Both the position numbers and the translations under genes were made by a program. 64,000 nt of DNA from Acidimicrobiia bacterium (GTDB lineage Bacteria > Actinomycetota > Acidimicrobiia > IMCC26256 > PALSA-610), in the NCBI GenBank assembly GCA_027494135.1, contig JAOSJK010000012.1:672795-736794 (forward strand), given 5' to 3'. Positions 37,589 to 45,681 of this stretch are shown here, piece by piece (positions within the stretch are counted from its first letter, which is position 1; every line of letters begins with the position of its first letter). Below the pieces are notes generated by a model. The model was not told the DNA's origin and did no database searches. It saw nothing but the letters and a program-made list of their open reading frames with translations.

Positions 37589-37948
37589 CTAAGTGAACAC
37601 CTCGGGCACGTAGTTCTGGTCTTCACGCGGCGGGCGCACATAGTCCTTGCCGGCGGGGCGCGGCTGCAACTCGATGTCGGGCATGCCGACCTCCCTGTAG
37701 GGGATCAAGTCGAGCAGGTGCGCGATGCAGTTGAGACGCGCCGCGCGCTTGTCGTCGGACTCGACTACGTACCACGGTGCCTCCTCGACGTCGGCGTGGG
37801 CGAACATCATGTCCTTCGCCTCCGAGTACTCGACCCAGCGCATGCGCGACTCGAGGTCGATCGGCGATAGCTTCCACCGCTTGGTCGAGTCGTTCAGTCG
37901 TCTGTGCAATCGCCTCCCCAGCTCCTGCTCGTAGGCCTTCTTCTTCAC
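37589..37948 (-). pseudogene. ppk2: Polyphosphate kinase 2 with internal deletion
   Basis: 119 residues. The start VKKKAYEQELGR matches the N-terminal helix that precedes the Walker A lysine in PPK2 enzymes. It passes directly into LNDSTKRWKLSPIDLESRMR, WVEYSEAKDMMFAHADVEEA and PWYVVESDDKRAARLNCIAH, the C-terminal third. The intervening core (GRDAAGKGG loop, Walker B and lid) is missing, about 130 residues, and the join is in frame. The protein cannot bind nucleotide, so it should be inactive in phosphate transfer. A clean in-frame loss differs from the one-base indels elsewhere and looks biological. Confidence 0.72.
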
Positions 37949-38051
37949 AACGCTGCTCCCGATCCGCCGGCGCCCGGCACGCCTCGGCCACCAGTCTCCC
38001 CGATCGGCACCTACCACGCGAGACTGTGCTCCCGCGCCGCCCGAGGGAGCC

Positions 38052-39302
38052 ATGAACTCGCCGAAGCACCCGATCCAGGTCGTCACCAAACCGATCGGGC
38101 CACTCTGCAACCTCGACTGCGAGTACTGCTTCTACCTCGCGAAGAAGGACCTCTACCCCGACGGCGAGCACTTCCGCATGACCGACGAGGTCCTCGACAC
38201 CTATGTCCGTCAGCACATCGACGCACAGCCCGGCCCCGAAGTGCAGTTCACCTGGCAGGGAGGCGAGCCCACGATGATGGGACTCGACTTCTTCCGCCGG
38301 GCGGTCGACCTCCAGCAGCAGCACCTCCCCGCGGGCTGGACCTGCGCCAATGCGCTGCAGACGAACGGCACCCTCCTCGACGACGAGTGGGGGGCATTCC
38401 TCGCCGAGCATCGGTTCCTCGTCGGAATAAGCATCGACGGACCCGCTTGGATCCACGATCGCTTCCGCGTCGACCGCAAGGGTGGGCCGTCTCACGAGCG
38501 GGCGATGGCCGGGCTGCGCAAGCTGCGCGACCACGGCGTCGATCACAACGTGCTCTGCGTCGTCAACTCGCTGAACGCAGAGCACCCCCTGGAGGTGTAT
38601 CGCTTCTTTCGCGAGGAGGGCGTCGACTGGCTCCAGCTCATCCCGATCGTGGAACGGAAGGGCGAGCGCGGAGTCACAAAGCGGAGCGTCGGCGGCGACG
38701 CATGGGGCGAGTTCCTGGTGACGATCTTCGACGAATGGGTACGCAACGATGTCGGCCGCGTCTTCGTGCAGCACTTCGAGGAGAGCGTGCGCATGTGGCT
38801 CGGGCGGCCGGCGACCCTCTGCGTCCACGCCGAGACCTGCGGGTTCGGCCTGGCGATGGAGCACAACGGCGATGTCTTCTCCTGCGACCACTACGTGAAC
38901 CCCGAGCACCTGCTCGGCAACATCACCGAGACGCCCTTGGGCGACCTGGCCGACCAGCCCCGGCAGGTCGCCTTCGGGCTCGACAAGCGCGACGCGCTCC
39001 CCCGCTTCTGTCGCGAGTGCGACGTGCGGTTCGCGTGCAACGGCGGTTGCCCCAAGGATCGCTTCGCCCTCACCCCCGACGGAGAGACGGGCCTCAACGC
39101 CCTATGCGCCGGGTACGCGCGCTTCTTCCATCACGTCGACCCATTCATGCGCCGCCTCGCCGAGCACTACCGCCGTGGGGTTCCCGCCGCCACGATCATG
39201 GTCGAGATCGCCGAGGAGGAGGCGGCCCGATTCCGTCACGCAGGGCGCAACGATCCCTGCCCCTGCGGCAGCGGCCGCAAGTTCAAGCACTGCTGCGCCT
39301 GA
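38052..39302 (+). CDS. Radical SAM/SPASM maturase (anaerobic sulfatase maturase type) with SEC-C tail
   Basis: 416 residues. The radical SAM cluster motif is CNLDCEYCFYL near residue 19, with VQFTWQGGEPTMMG for SAM binding. A SPASM region with further Cys follows (TLCVHAETCGFGLAM, FSCDHYV, FCRECDVRFACNGGCPKDRF). These match enzymes that turn Cys or Ser of type I sulfatases into formylglycine. The last 20 residues are a SEC-C zinc motif (RNDPCPCGSGRKFKHCC), an unusual fusion that may guide the enzyme to new polypeptides. GAGGGAG precedes the ATG. No sulfatase is in the window. Modification of another peptide is possible. Confidence 0.88.
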   Translation: MNSPKHPIQVVTKPIGPLCNLDCEYCFYLAKKDLYPDGEHFRMTDEVLDTYVRQHIDAQPGPEVQFTWQGGEPTMMGLDFFRRAVDLQQQHLPAGWTCANALQTNGTLLDDEWGAFLAEHRFLVGISIDGPAWIHDRFRVDRKGGPSHERAMAGLRKLRDHGVDHNVLCVVNSLNAEHPLEVYRFFREEGVDWLQLIPIVERKGERGVTKRSVGGDAWGEFLVTIFDEWVRNDVGRVFVQHFEESVRMWLGRPATLCVHAETCGFGLAMEHNGDVFSCDHYVNPEHLLGNITETPLGDLADQPRQVAFGLDKRDALPRFCRECDVRFACNGGCPKDRFALTPDGETGLNALCAGYARFFHHVDPFMRRLAEHYRRGVPAATIMVEIAEEEAARFRHAGRNDPCPCGSGRKFKHCCA

Positions 39303-39351
39303 GACGCACCGGCCGTACGCGTCTCTACACGAGCGCGCACATGCCGGCGCC

Positions 39352-40071
39352 TCATCCCGGTTGGTGCCCGGCCGTGATCCGCCGCTGCCACCGCCGGCGG
39401 AGCCAGGGCACTCCCTCGATCCCGCCGAGCACCACGCACCAGAAGCGCCAGTCGGTCGCGTAGTCGACGAAGTAGCGGGCCGGGGTGCCGAGACCTACCG
39501 CCGACGCATGCTCGATGCCCCCGCCCGCGAGCACGCCGATGAGACCCGAGACGACCGCGACGACCATCGTCGCCTTCGCCGCTGTCGCGAGATCGGCACC
39601 CAGTGATCGTCTGCCGCGTCGAAGGCGGTAACGAACGACGACCAGCCCCGACCCGACCCCGAGGGCGATCCCGGCGTCGGTCATCGTCGCACGGACGCGC
39701 GCCGCCCGTGACGGATCGAGGGCGTCGTCGGGCCCGTCCGCGACCCGCGAGCGGAGCCGCTCCGTCATGCGGCCGACCACACCGCGTTCGTCGCGCAGCC
39801 CGAGAGCGATCAGCACCGACGAGGCGCCCTCGATGACGACGGTGATCGCGGCGACGACGGCACCGACCAGGAGCTCGTTGCCCGTCCTCGCCAGCACGCC
39901 CAGGCCGGCGGAGGTCCGCAGGGCCTCGTTGGCCGGGCTCTGCTCGAACGCCAGCGCCGCCAACGCACTCACGATGACGACCCGCGCAGCCCAGCGCGCC
40001 ACTCCGCTGCGGTCCGGCGTCACCGCTCGCGACTCGCCGGCTGCAGCGTCTCCCACACCCACGTCTCCCAA
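39352..40071 (-). CDS. Multipass membrane protein, not recognised
   Basis: About 239 residues with hydrophobic stretches at ARVVIVSALAALAF, LLVGAVVAAITVVIEGASSV, AGIALGVGSGLVVV, ATMVVAVVSGLIGVLAGG and WCVVLGGIEGVPWL, so roughly five membrane segments. The C-terminus is strongly basic (RRRWQRR) and probably cytoplasmic. The proposed TTG start is weak; a GTG nine bases further in is as good. No family is recognised. The gene converges with the radical SAM gene (50 bp between the stops). Confidence 0.6.
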   Translation of the reverse strand: MGDVGVGDAAAGESRAVTPDRSGVARWAARVVIVSALAALAFEQSPANEALRTSAGLGVLARTGNELLVGAVVAAITVVIEGASSVLIALGLRDERGVVGRMTERLRSRVADGPDDALDPSRAARVRATMTDAGIALGVGSGLVVVRYRLRRGRRSLGADLATAAKATMVVAVVSGLIGVLAGGGIEHASAVGLGTPARYFVDYATDWRFWCVVLGGIEGVPWLRRRWQRRITAGHQPG

Positions 40072-40424
40072 GACTGCCTCTCCCCCGACCGGACCCCTCC
40101 GGCCCCACTCGAACGGTCACCACCCCGCCCGACCCGCCACCCCGGCCGAGACCTGCTCAGGCTACTGCCGCGGCCGGGCCCCGGCTCCCCGCGTCAACGG
40201 CGGCGAGCACGAGCGCGCCGAGCTGAAGGCGGTGGCGCACATCGGGAGGCCGACAAACGACAGCTGCGTCGAGCCGGCGCGCCTTCCGGGCATCACGCAT
40301 TTCGCGGAGAGGCCGCACGGGATCACTCGCGATGAGCCGGCCGATTGGAGCCCTTGACCCAGGAGAGAGAGAGGGAGAACACTTGCCCTTGGCGGCGTTT
40401 CGAGGTTGTACGGGAGGCGCCAAG
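40072..40424. other. Intergenic region with hairpin
   Basis: 353 bp with no supported gene. It holds the hairpin at 40141-40178 and, near its right end, the GGGAGG ribosome-binding site of the next gene. Confidence 0.5.
40141..40178. terminator. Hairpin with CTCAGGCTAC loop, left copy
   Basis: An 8-bp stem (CCCGGCCG and CGGCCGGG) encloses a loop with ACCTGCTCAGGCTACTGC. A related hairpin, with ACCCGCTCAGGCTACCGCC in its loop, lies at 45615-45651. The shared loop sequence shows the two are relatives, beyond a simple terminator likeness. They bracket the exported-protein island. Confidence 0.5.
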
Positions 40425-40862
40425 ATGGGGAGCGTGGGGCTCGGTTTCGGCGGGTCGCAGTCTCTCGCGGTGCTGTGCTCATCCGCCCTCGTCGCGATGT
40501 TCACGGTCTCGTCGGTCGCGAAGGCATCCGACGTAGCCGCGTTCGTTCGGACGCTACGAGCTCTCGTCCCCGGTGTTGGCGCCGACCGAGCGCGCGTTGC
40601 CGGCCTGTGCGTCATCGGCATCGAAGGAGCCGTCGCTCTCTGGCTGGCAAGCGGCATGGCGCACAAGGCTGCTGCACTGGCCGCGCTCGCGGGCACCGAG
40701 CTGCCCCGAGAGCATCTCCCCTTGTTCGCGATCCAGGTACTCGCCGCGATCGGATGCGTCATCGCGCTTGACCTGCGCAGGATGGCTCCACGGTTCCTCC
40801 CACCCCCTGCACCGCCCGGCGCGCCCGGGATCGAATGGCTCGACAAGGGGGCCCGCTCATGA
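40425..40862 (+). CDS. MauE-like membrane protein
   Basis: 145 residues from ATG 40425, which has GGGAGG seven bases upstream. The pattern LCSSALVAMFTVSSVAKASD, VAAFVRTLRALVPGVG, then VAGLCVIGIEGAVALWLASG resembles MauE, the DoxX-related membrane protein of methylamine dehydrogenase clusters that helps form disulfides in the small subunit. Here the usual CGCFG near the C-terminus is absent and the end (IEWLDKGARS) is hydrophilic. The stop overlaps the start of the TAT lipoprotein by 4 nt. A copy of the last 10 codons is repeated before the second lipoprotein gene at 42660. Confidence 0.6.
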   Translation: MGSVGLGFGGSQSLAVLCSSALVAMFTVSSVAKASDVAAFVRTLRALVPGVGADRARVAGLCVIGIEGAVALWLASGMAHKAAALAALAGTELPREHLPLFAIQVLAAIGCVIALDLRRMAPRFLPPPAPPGAPGIEWLDKGARS

Positions 40863-42337
40863 CCGCGCCCGACACCCCTCGACCACGCGACAGCCGCTCA
40901 CCACGACCCGCCGCATCCGAGTCGCAGACCGCCCCCCTAGACAACGGCACGGAGTCGCCCGTCAGCCGCCGGGCGTTCCTCGGACAAGCGGGCAAGCTCG
41001 CAGCCGGAACAGCCGGCCTCTCCCTCACGCCCGCACTCCTCGCGGCCTGCGGCAGCACGACAACACACGTCGACTCCAGCACCACCGCAACAGGCCAGGA
41101 AGGAGACTGGAGGGTGGACGGAGCGCGAACGCTACCCGAGGTCATCGTCATCGCACCCTCCTCCGGCGGAGGCACCGTCTCCGTCTACGACACCGAGTTC
41201 CGTTCCCGCCTCACGGGGAGGCTGATCGACGACGCCAACGTCCTGCTGGCCGCTCCCGTCCCGACGCCGACGCTCTCGTTCCTGTACGAGGTGCGTGAAG
41301 GCGGCACCGCGCGCGCAGACAGGTCAGTTCTTCACCTCATGGACCTGGAATCCGGCACCGACGAGATCGTGTTCAGCGGGAGCGCCGGGCGCTACGTCGG
41401 CAGCATCGTGAGGATGCCTGGCAGCGACGAGGTCATCTTCGCGTATGGCGTCCCCTCGGGCGAAGGCGGCCCACCGCCCGGCGAGATTTGGCGGGCGGCC
41501 AGAGGCGAAGGTGAGCGGATCAGGTTCGAGGAGTCCTACCGGGCTGCCGCGGACGAGTCCGAAGCAGCAGCCGTCGCCTACCGAGGCATTCACCCCCTCG
41601 CCGACATTCGCCCCCTCGCCACCGACGGCAGACAGCTGTTCTTCGCTCGCGACCGCCTCTACTCGCTAGACCTCTCGACACGCGATGTCACCCGGTTGGG
41701 GACCTGCGAAGCACCCGTGGCGGCATGGCTCTCCCCCGACGGCAGCCGGCTCGCAGCGAGGGGCCAGTACCTGGAGCGTGACACAGCACCACTACGCGTC
41801 GTGGTGATCGACCTGGGCTCCGGAGCGGAGGCCGACATCGTGCTACCCGAGCCCGTCGAGGAGGCCTCCGGCGGAGCCTGGCACCCGGACGGGAAGGTGT
41901 TCGCCTGTGTCGGAGACTCCCGACTGCTCGGCGACGGCCCGTCGGACGCACCCGTATGGGTCGGCGGCCAGTACGCGTACTCTGCTGTGTACCTTGTGGA
42001 CGTCGACACCGGAGCCGCGATCGAGGTCGCGCGCGCCCCCGCGGCGCACGCGGAACCGCTCACAACCGACAACTACAGTATCGACAGCTACCTCGGTCAC
42101 GGCGTACTCGGCTTCACCCGCGACGGGGGCACGCTGCTCATCATCGAAGGGCAGCTCATGACGGTGCCACGCTCCTCTTCGACAACGCCGAACCTCTCCG
42201 GCGTCGAGGGCGAGGTAGGACTAGGCGGTACTCCCTCACGCATCATGAAGCGAATCGCCGCCATCGACATCGCTACCGACAGGCGCGTCGGGCTGTCGCC
42301 CGCCTTCTCCGGATCCGCACAGCTGCTTCACCGTTGA
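40859..42337 (+). CDS. TAT-exported beta-propeller lipoprotein, copy 1
   Basis: 492 residues. A Ser/Pro/Arg-rich leader is followed by the twin-arginine signal SRRAFLGQAGK and a lipobox ALLAAC, so the folded protein is exported by TAT and then lipidated. The mature part has repeated blade-like strands (SVLHLMDLESGTDEIVFSGS, DRLYSLDLSTRDVTRL, AWLSPDGSRLAARGQYLE, GGAWHPDGKVFACVGD). This is TolB/quinoprotein-dehydrogenase heavy-chain style. TAT use hints at a cofactor or rapid folding. ATG overlaps the MauE-like gene. A paralogue lies at 42684. Confidence 0.75.
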   Translation: MTAPDTPRPRDSRSPRPAASESQTAPLDNGTESPVSRRAFLGQAGKLAAGTAGLSLTPALLAACGSTTTHVDSSTTATGQEGDWRVDGARTLPEVIVIAPSSGGGTVSVYDTEFRSRLTGRLIDDANVLLAAPVPTPTLSFLYEVREGGTARADRSVLHLMDLESGTDEIVFSGSAGRYVGSIVRMPGSDEVIFAYGVPSGEGGPPPGEIWRAARGEGERIRFEESYRAAADESEAAAVAYRGIHPLADIRPLATDGRQLFFARDRLYSLDLSTRDVTRLGTCEAPVAAWLSPDGSRLAARGQYLERDTAPLRVVVIDLGSGAEADIVLPEPVEEASGGAWHPDGKVFACVGDSRLLGDGPSDAPVWVGGQYAYSAVYLVDVDTGAAIEVARAPAAHAEPLTTDNYSIDSYLGHGVLGFTRDGGTLLIIEGQLMTVPRSSSTTPNLSGVEGEVGLGGTPSRIMKRIAAIDIATDRRVGLSPAFSGSAQLLHR

Positions 42338-42376
42338 CCCACCCTCGGAAGACCGCGTACCGAACGGAGCACACGC

Positions 42377-42583
42377 ATGCCCACGCCAACGATCCAGCGC
42401 AGGGCCAACTCCGGTCTCCTGGGCGCCTACTCCTCCTTCGAGCGCCCGCTCGTACGCGTTGCCAACGCCGTGACCCGGCGAACGTTCCTGCACAGGATCG
42501 GCACAGCGACAACTGCATTGACCGCCGTGGGCCTCTCTTCCTTGGGAAAGGCCACTTCCTACCGGAGTGAACGTCTCGTCTGA
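42377..42583 (+). CDS. Small protein with twin-arginine signal, truncated
   Basis: 68 residues: FERPLVRVANAVTRRTFLHR, then IGTATTALTAVGLSSLG, is a TAT-type signal. Only about 15 residues follow it (ATSYRSERLV end), so little would be exported. The related decayed copy at 44249 continues into a Cys-rich tail, which suggests this copy has lost its functional part. It sits 39 bp after the first lipoprotein gene, just as the other sits after the second, so lipoprotein plus small TAT protein is the duplicated unit. GGAG precedes the ATG. Confidence 0.5.
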   Translation: MPTPTIQRRANSGLLGAYSSFERPLVRVANAVTRRTFLHRIGTATTALTAVGLSSLGKATSYRSERLV

Positions 42584-42683
42584 GGAGCAAGACCATGGCA
42601 GCACGGACAACTCGTCCGCATGTGAGCACCACCCTGGTTGGTGCATACCGCCCGATCGAGTGGCTCGACAAGGGAGCCCGCTC

Positions 42684-44183
42684 ATGACCTCGCCCGACAC
42701 CCCTCGACCACGCGACGACAGCCGCTCACCACGACCCGCCGCATCCGAGTCGCAGACCGCCCCCCTAGACAACGGCACGGAGTCGCCCGTCAGCCGCCGA
42801 GCGTTCCTCGGACAAGCGGGCAAGCTCGCAGCCGGAACAGCCGGCCTCTCCCTCACGCCCGCACTCCTCGCGGCCTGCGGCAGCACCTCAACACACGTCG
42901 ACTCCAGCACCACCGCAACAGGCCAGGAAGGAGACTGGACAGTAGACGGAGCGCGAACGCTACCCGAGGTCATCGTCACCGCACCCTCCTCCGACCGAGG
43001 CACCGTCTCCGTCTACGACACCGAGTTCAGCCTTCTCCGGCAAGGCCGCATGCGCGGTGAAGCGACTCTTGTGGGACAGGGCGAGTTGCGCGCCCCCACT
43101 CTCGCGTTTCCGTACATCGTGTGGGAGGGCGCCGACACGGCCGCGCGCGAAGTGCTCCGGCGTGTCGATCTTGAATCAGGCACGGACGAAGTGGTATTCG
43201 AAGGTGCGTTCGGGCGTCGGATACAGGACGACCTCGTGATCGACCCTGTGACCGGCGAGTACTTCTTCGCCTACAACACCGCGCGTGAGGCACTCGCCCC
43301 GCGCGAGATCTGGCGAGCCGTTCCTGGCGACGCGCGGCGTGTCCTATTCGAGGAGTCCTTCCGGGAAGCCATGCGCGAAGACGAGGAGCTACCAGTAGCC
43401 CCCTCACCCCTCACAGCAACGGTCCGGCCTCTCGCTCTCGCACCAGACACGGGGCGTCTCTTCTTCATGCGTTACCGCCTCTACGCCCTCGATCTCACAT
43501 CCGGTGAGGTTCATCAGCTTCACGATCATTTCACGCTTGACGCGGCAGTCGCGCCGGACGGGTCGCGGCTGGCAGTCTCCTTTCAGGATCTCAACGATGC
43601 TTCTGACCGTGCCGGCCGTCAACGCCTCGTCGTCCTCGACCTCCACGACGGCCCGGAGGTTGAGATCCTTCTGCCGGAGCCATACGAGCCGCGCAGACCG
43701 ATCTGGCATCCAAGTGGAGAGCTGCTGGCCTGCGAGGGAGCAACAGACGTCGACCTTCTGGGAGACGACGAGATGACACGGGTGCTCTCCACCGTCTTCG
43801 TGGTCGACACTGCGACCCGCGAGGCGCGCCAGATGCCGGAGAACCGGGGGGTGCCGGCGACACCCACGTTGATACCCGCCGACGCTCTGGAACACTCGAG
43901 CGAGTTCAAGGATGAGTATCTCGACAACACGTGGAGCCATGAGCCGATCGGTTTCTCGGCCGACGGTCGCATCTTGTACGTCGGCGAAGCACGGATGCAC
44001 ATCAACCCGTCCTTGCCGGCGTCGACCACTACCTCGACGCCAGAGGACGAATCAGGAAGTCCACCTCCGGTCACACCACTGGTTGTCACAAGAGGTGGAG
44101 TCGTCGCCATCGACACCGAGACGGCCCAACGTGGCGCGTTGCTGCCCGACCACACCGGGCCCACCTTGGTTCTACGCCGCTGA
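42684..44183 (+). CDS. TAT-exported beta-propeller lipoprotein, copy 2
   Basis: 499 residues. The first 115 residues (leader, SRRAFLGQAGK signal, ALLAAC lipobox, GARTLPEVIV and SVYDTEF) are almost identical to copy 1 at the DNA level. Beyond that the two diverge sharply while keeping the propeller pattern (RRVDLESGTDEVVFEGAFGR, YRLYALDLTSGEVHQLHDHF, AAVAPDGSRLAVSFQDL, PIWHPSGELLACEGATD). ATG 42684 corresponds to the copy 1 start. The abrupt change of similarity points to recombination or gene conversion of the 5' part. Confidence 0.75.
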   Translation: MTSPDTPRPRDDSRSPRPAASESQTAPLDNGTESPVSRRAFLGQAGKLAAGTAGLSLTPALLAACGSTSTHVDSSTTATGQEGDWTVDGARTLPEVIVTAPSSDRGTVSVYDTEFSLLRQGRMRGEATLVGQGELRAPTLAFPYIVWEGADTAAREVLRRVDLESGTDEVVFEGAFGRRIQDDLVIDPVTGEYFFAYNTAREALAPREIWRAVPGDARRVLFEESFREAMREDEELPVAPSPLTATVRPLALAPDTGRLFFMRYRLYALDLTSGEVHQLHDHFTLDAAVAPDGSRLAVSFQDLNDASDRAGRQRLVVLDLHDGPEVEILLPEPYEPRRPIWHPSGELLACEGATDVDLLGDDEMTRVLSTVFVVDTATREARQMPENRGVPATPTLIPADALEHSSEFKDEYLDNTWSHEPIGFSADGRILYVGEARMHINPSLPASTTTSTPEDESGSPPPVTPLVVTRGGVVAIDTETAQRGALLPDHTGPTLVLRR

Positions 44184-44248
44184 CTCGATCAGCGGACGTC
44201 GAATCCGACCCATACCGAGAAGACGGGCAAGCGAGGAGAGAGCACGTG

Positions 44249-44528
44249 GTGCGAGAAGCGCGCGATGCCTGAGGTGGTACGGGCCTGATCGGTGCATACC
44301 TTCCAGGCGAAAGACCGCTTGCGCGCGTCGCCAACGCGATCACACGCAGGACTCTCCGGAACCGTGTTGGCACACGACGATTGCCCTGAGCGCCGCGGTC
44401 TCACAGCGGCACTTGACCATGAGGTCGCGGCTGGAGCCACTACTTCCTGCCCGTGTGACTGCATGCCACAGTGCAATGACGGCTGTGGTCCCAGTGAGTA
44501 CCTCGGCACAGCTGGCCCCCGACGATGA
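44249..44528 (+). pseudogene. Decayed small TAT protein with Cys-rich tail
   Basis: GTG 44249 has GAGGAGAG upstream. An in-frame TGA at 44270 and a frameshift near 44373 interrupt it. Joined, the pieces give GAYLPGERPLARVANAITRR, TL, then ALDHEVAAGATTS followed by CPCDCMPQCNDGCGPSEYLG. The first part matches the 42377 gene; the second is a short Cys-rich end with five Cys. Small subunits of TTQ amine dehydrogenases also have a twin-Arg leader and many Cys, but they need Trp residues that are absent here. Confidence 0.45.
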
Positions 44529-44592
44529 CATGACGGATGTCACGCAGGATCAGGCGTTGCCCGGTGAGCTCTACGGTCGATACGTCCTGCGG

Positions 44593-45481
44593 TCAGTCGG
44601 GGATGCTGCGGTAGTCGACTGCGGGCTCGATGCTGGTCTTGGGGTTCTCGATGAGGCCGGAGGCAGGGTCGTAGCTGCCATACGCGGTGAGGCTCGACAG
44701 CAGCTCCTCGGATGCCTCTCCGGGCGAGAGGTTGCGATCCTCGGGCGCGGTAGTTGACGGTGCCAGCGGCGTGAGGTCTAGGCCCATGGCAGTGGCAAGA
44801 TCGGCGCCCGTCTTGCCGACCAGGCCCGCTACTCGTTCGTCGAACGCGGACCCGAACTCCTCGTAGAGAGTCCGGAAGATCCGCTGATAGAAGCACTCGC
44901 CTGCGAAGAACGCGCCCCCGTCGGAGCCGAGCACTACCGCGTACCAGACTACGAAGTCGGTGGGTTCGGTCTCACCGGGATACTGTCCCGAGAGCGGGGG
45001 GTGCAGGCCGAGAAACACCTCAGCCCCGGGATGCTCGAGAGCCCAACGCATACCGGGTGCGAACTGCGCGTGGATCCGCAGTCGGGTGGGCTTCGATGCA
45101 CCGTGGCTATCTACACTCGATACCGGTTCTATGGTGGCGTCGAGGGCCGTATTCATGGTCATGTCGACCTGGGCGATCTCGGCCGGACCCTGTTGGAGGA
45201 AGGGAGCGATCGAGTCGAGGTCGACGCGGGCCCACACGTCTGTGTAGTCGACGATCGTCTCGAGTGGGGGCGGGAAGTCGCGTTGGACATCGGGGGTCGG
45301 TCCAGGGGTCGTTGCCCGGCTCGCAGGCACCGAACCGTTCGGCCTCGGCGGCGAGGCTCGCACCGGCGAACTCACCCGGCGCGCCGGCCTCGACAGGCTT
45401 GCTACCTTCGCCGCCGCAGCCCGCGGCGAGGATGGGGACGGCCAGAGCGATCGCAACTAGGCCCTTGACGCGGTTGATCAT
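44593..45481 (-). CDS. Lipoprotein of unknown function, frameshifted near base 45300
   Basis: About 296 residues from ATG 45481. The signal MINRVKGLVAIALAVPILAA ends at a lipobox Cys. After a linker with ACEPGNDPWTDPRCP the frame changes, and the main domain follows (QRDFPPPLETIVDYTDVWAR, FAPGMRWALEHPGAEVFLGL, FFAGECFYQRIFRTLYEEFG, LVGKTGADLATAMG). The family is not recognised. It faces the TAT lipoprotein genes tail to tail. GGGG-rich DNA at the frame change suggests a sequencing indel. Confidence 0.65.
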
Positions 45482-45614
45482 GTCCCCTCCCCACGAGAGC
45501 TGTCGATGTCAACTGGCACGACGGTGGAGCCGCCGATCGAGTACCCGTCGACGCGGACCTGCTGCTCCCTGCCGTCGTGGTCGGCGGAGCTGACCGGACC
45601 CGAGCCGCCAACCC

Positions 45615-45651
45615 GGCCCGGACCCGCTCAGGCTACCGCCGAAGCCGGGCC
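45615..45651. terminator. Hairpin with CTCAGGCTAC loop, right copy
   Basis: A perfect 7-bp stem (GGCCCGG and CCGGGCC) with a loop of ACCCGCTCAGGCTACCGCCG. It is related to the hairpin at 40141. It lies just beyond the end of the minus-strand gene at 45682 and before the lipoprotein start at 45481, so it may terminate the leftward operon. Confidence 0.5.
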
Positions 45652-45681
45652 CCGACGACGTCGCTCCGCCGGCGCACTTGC

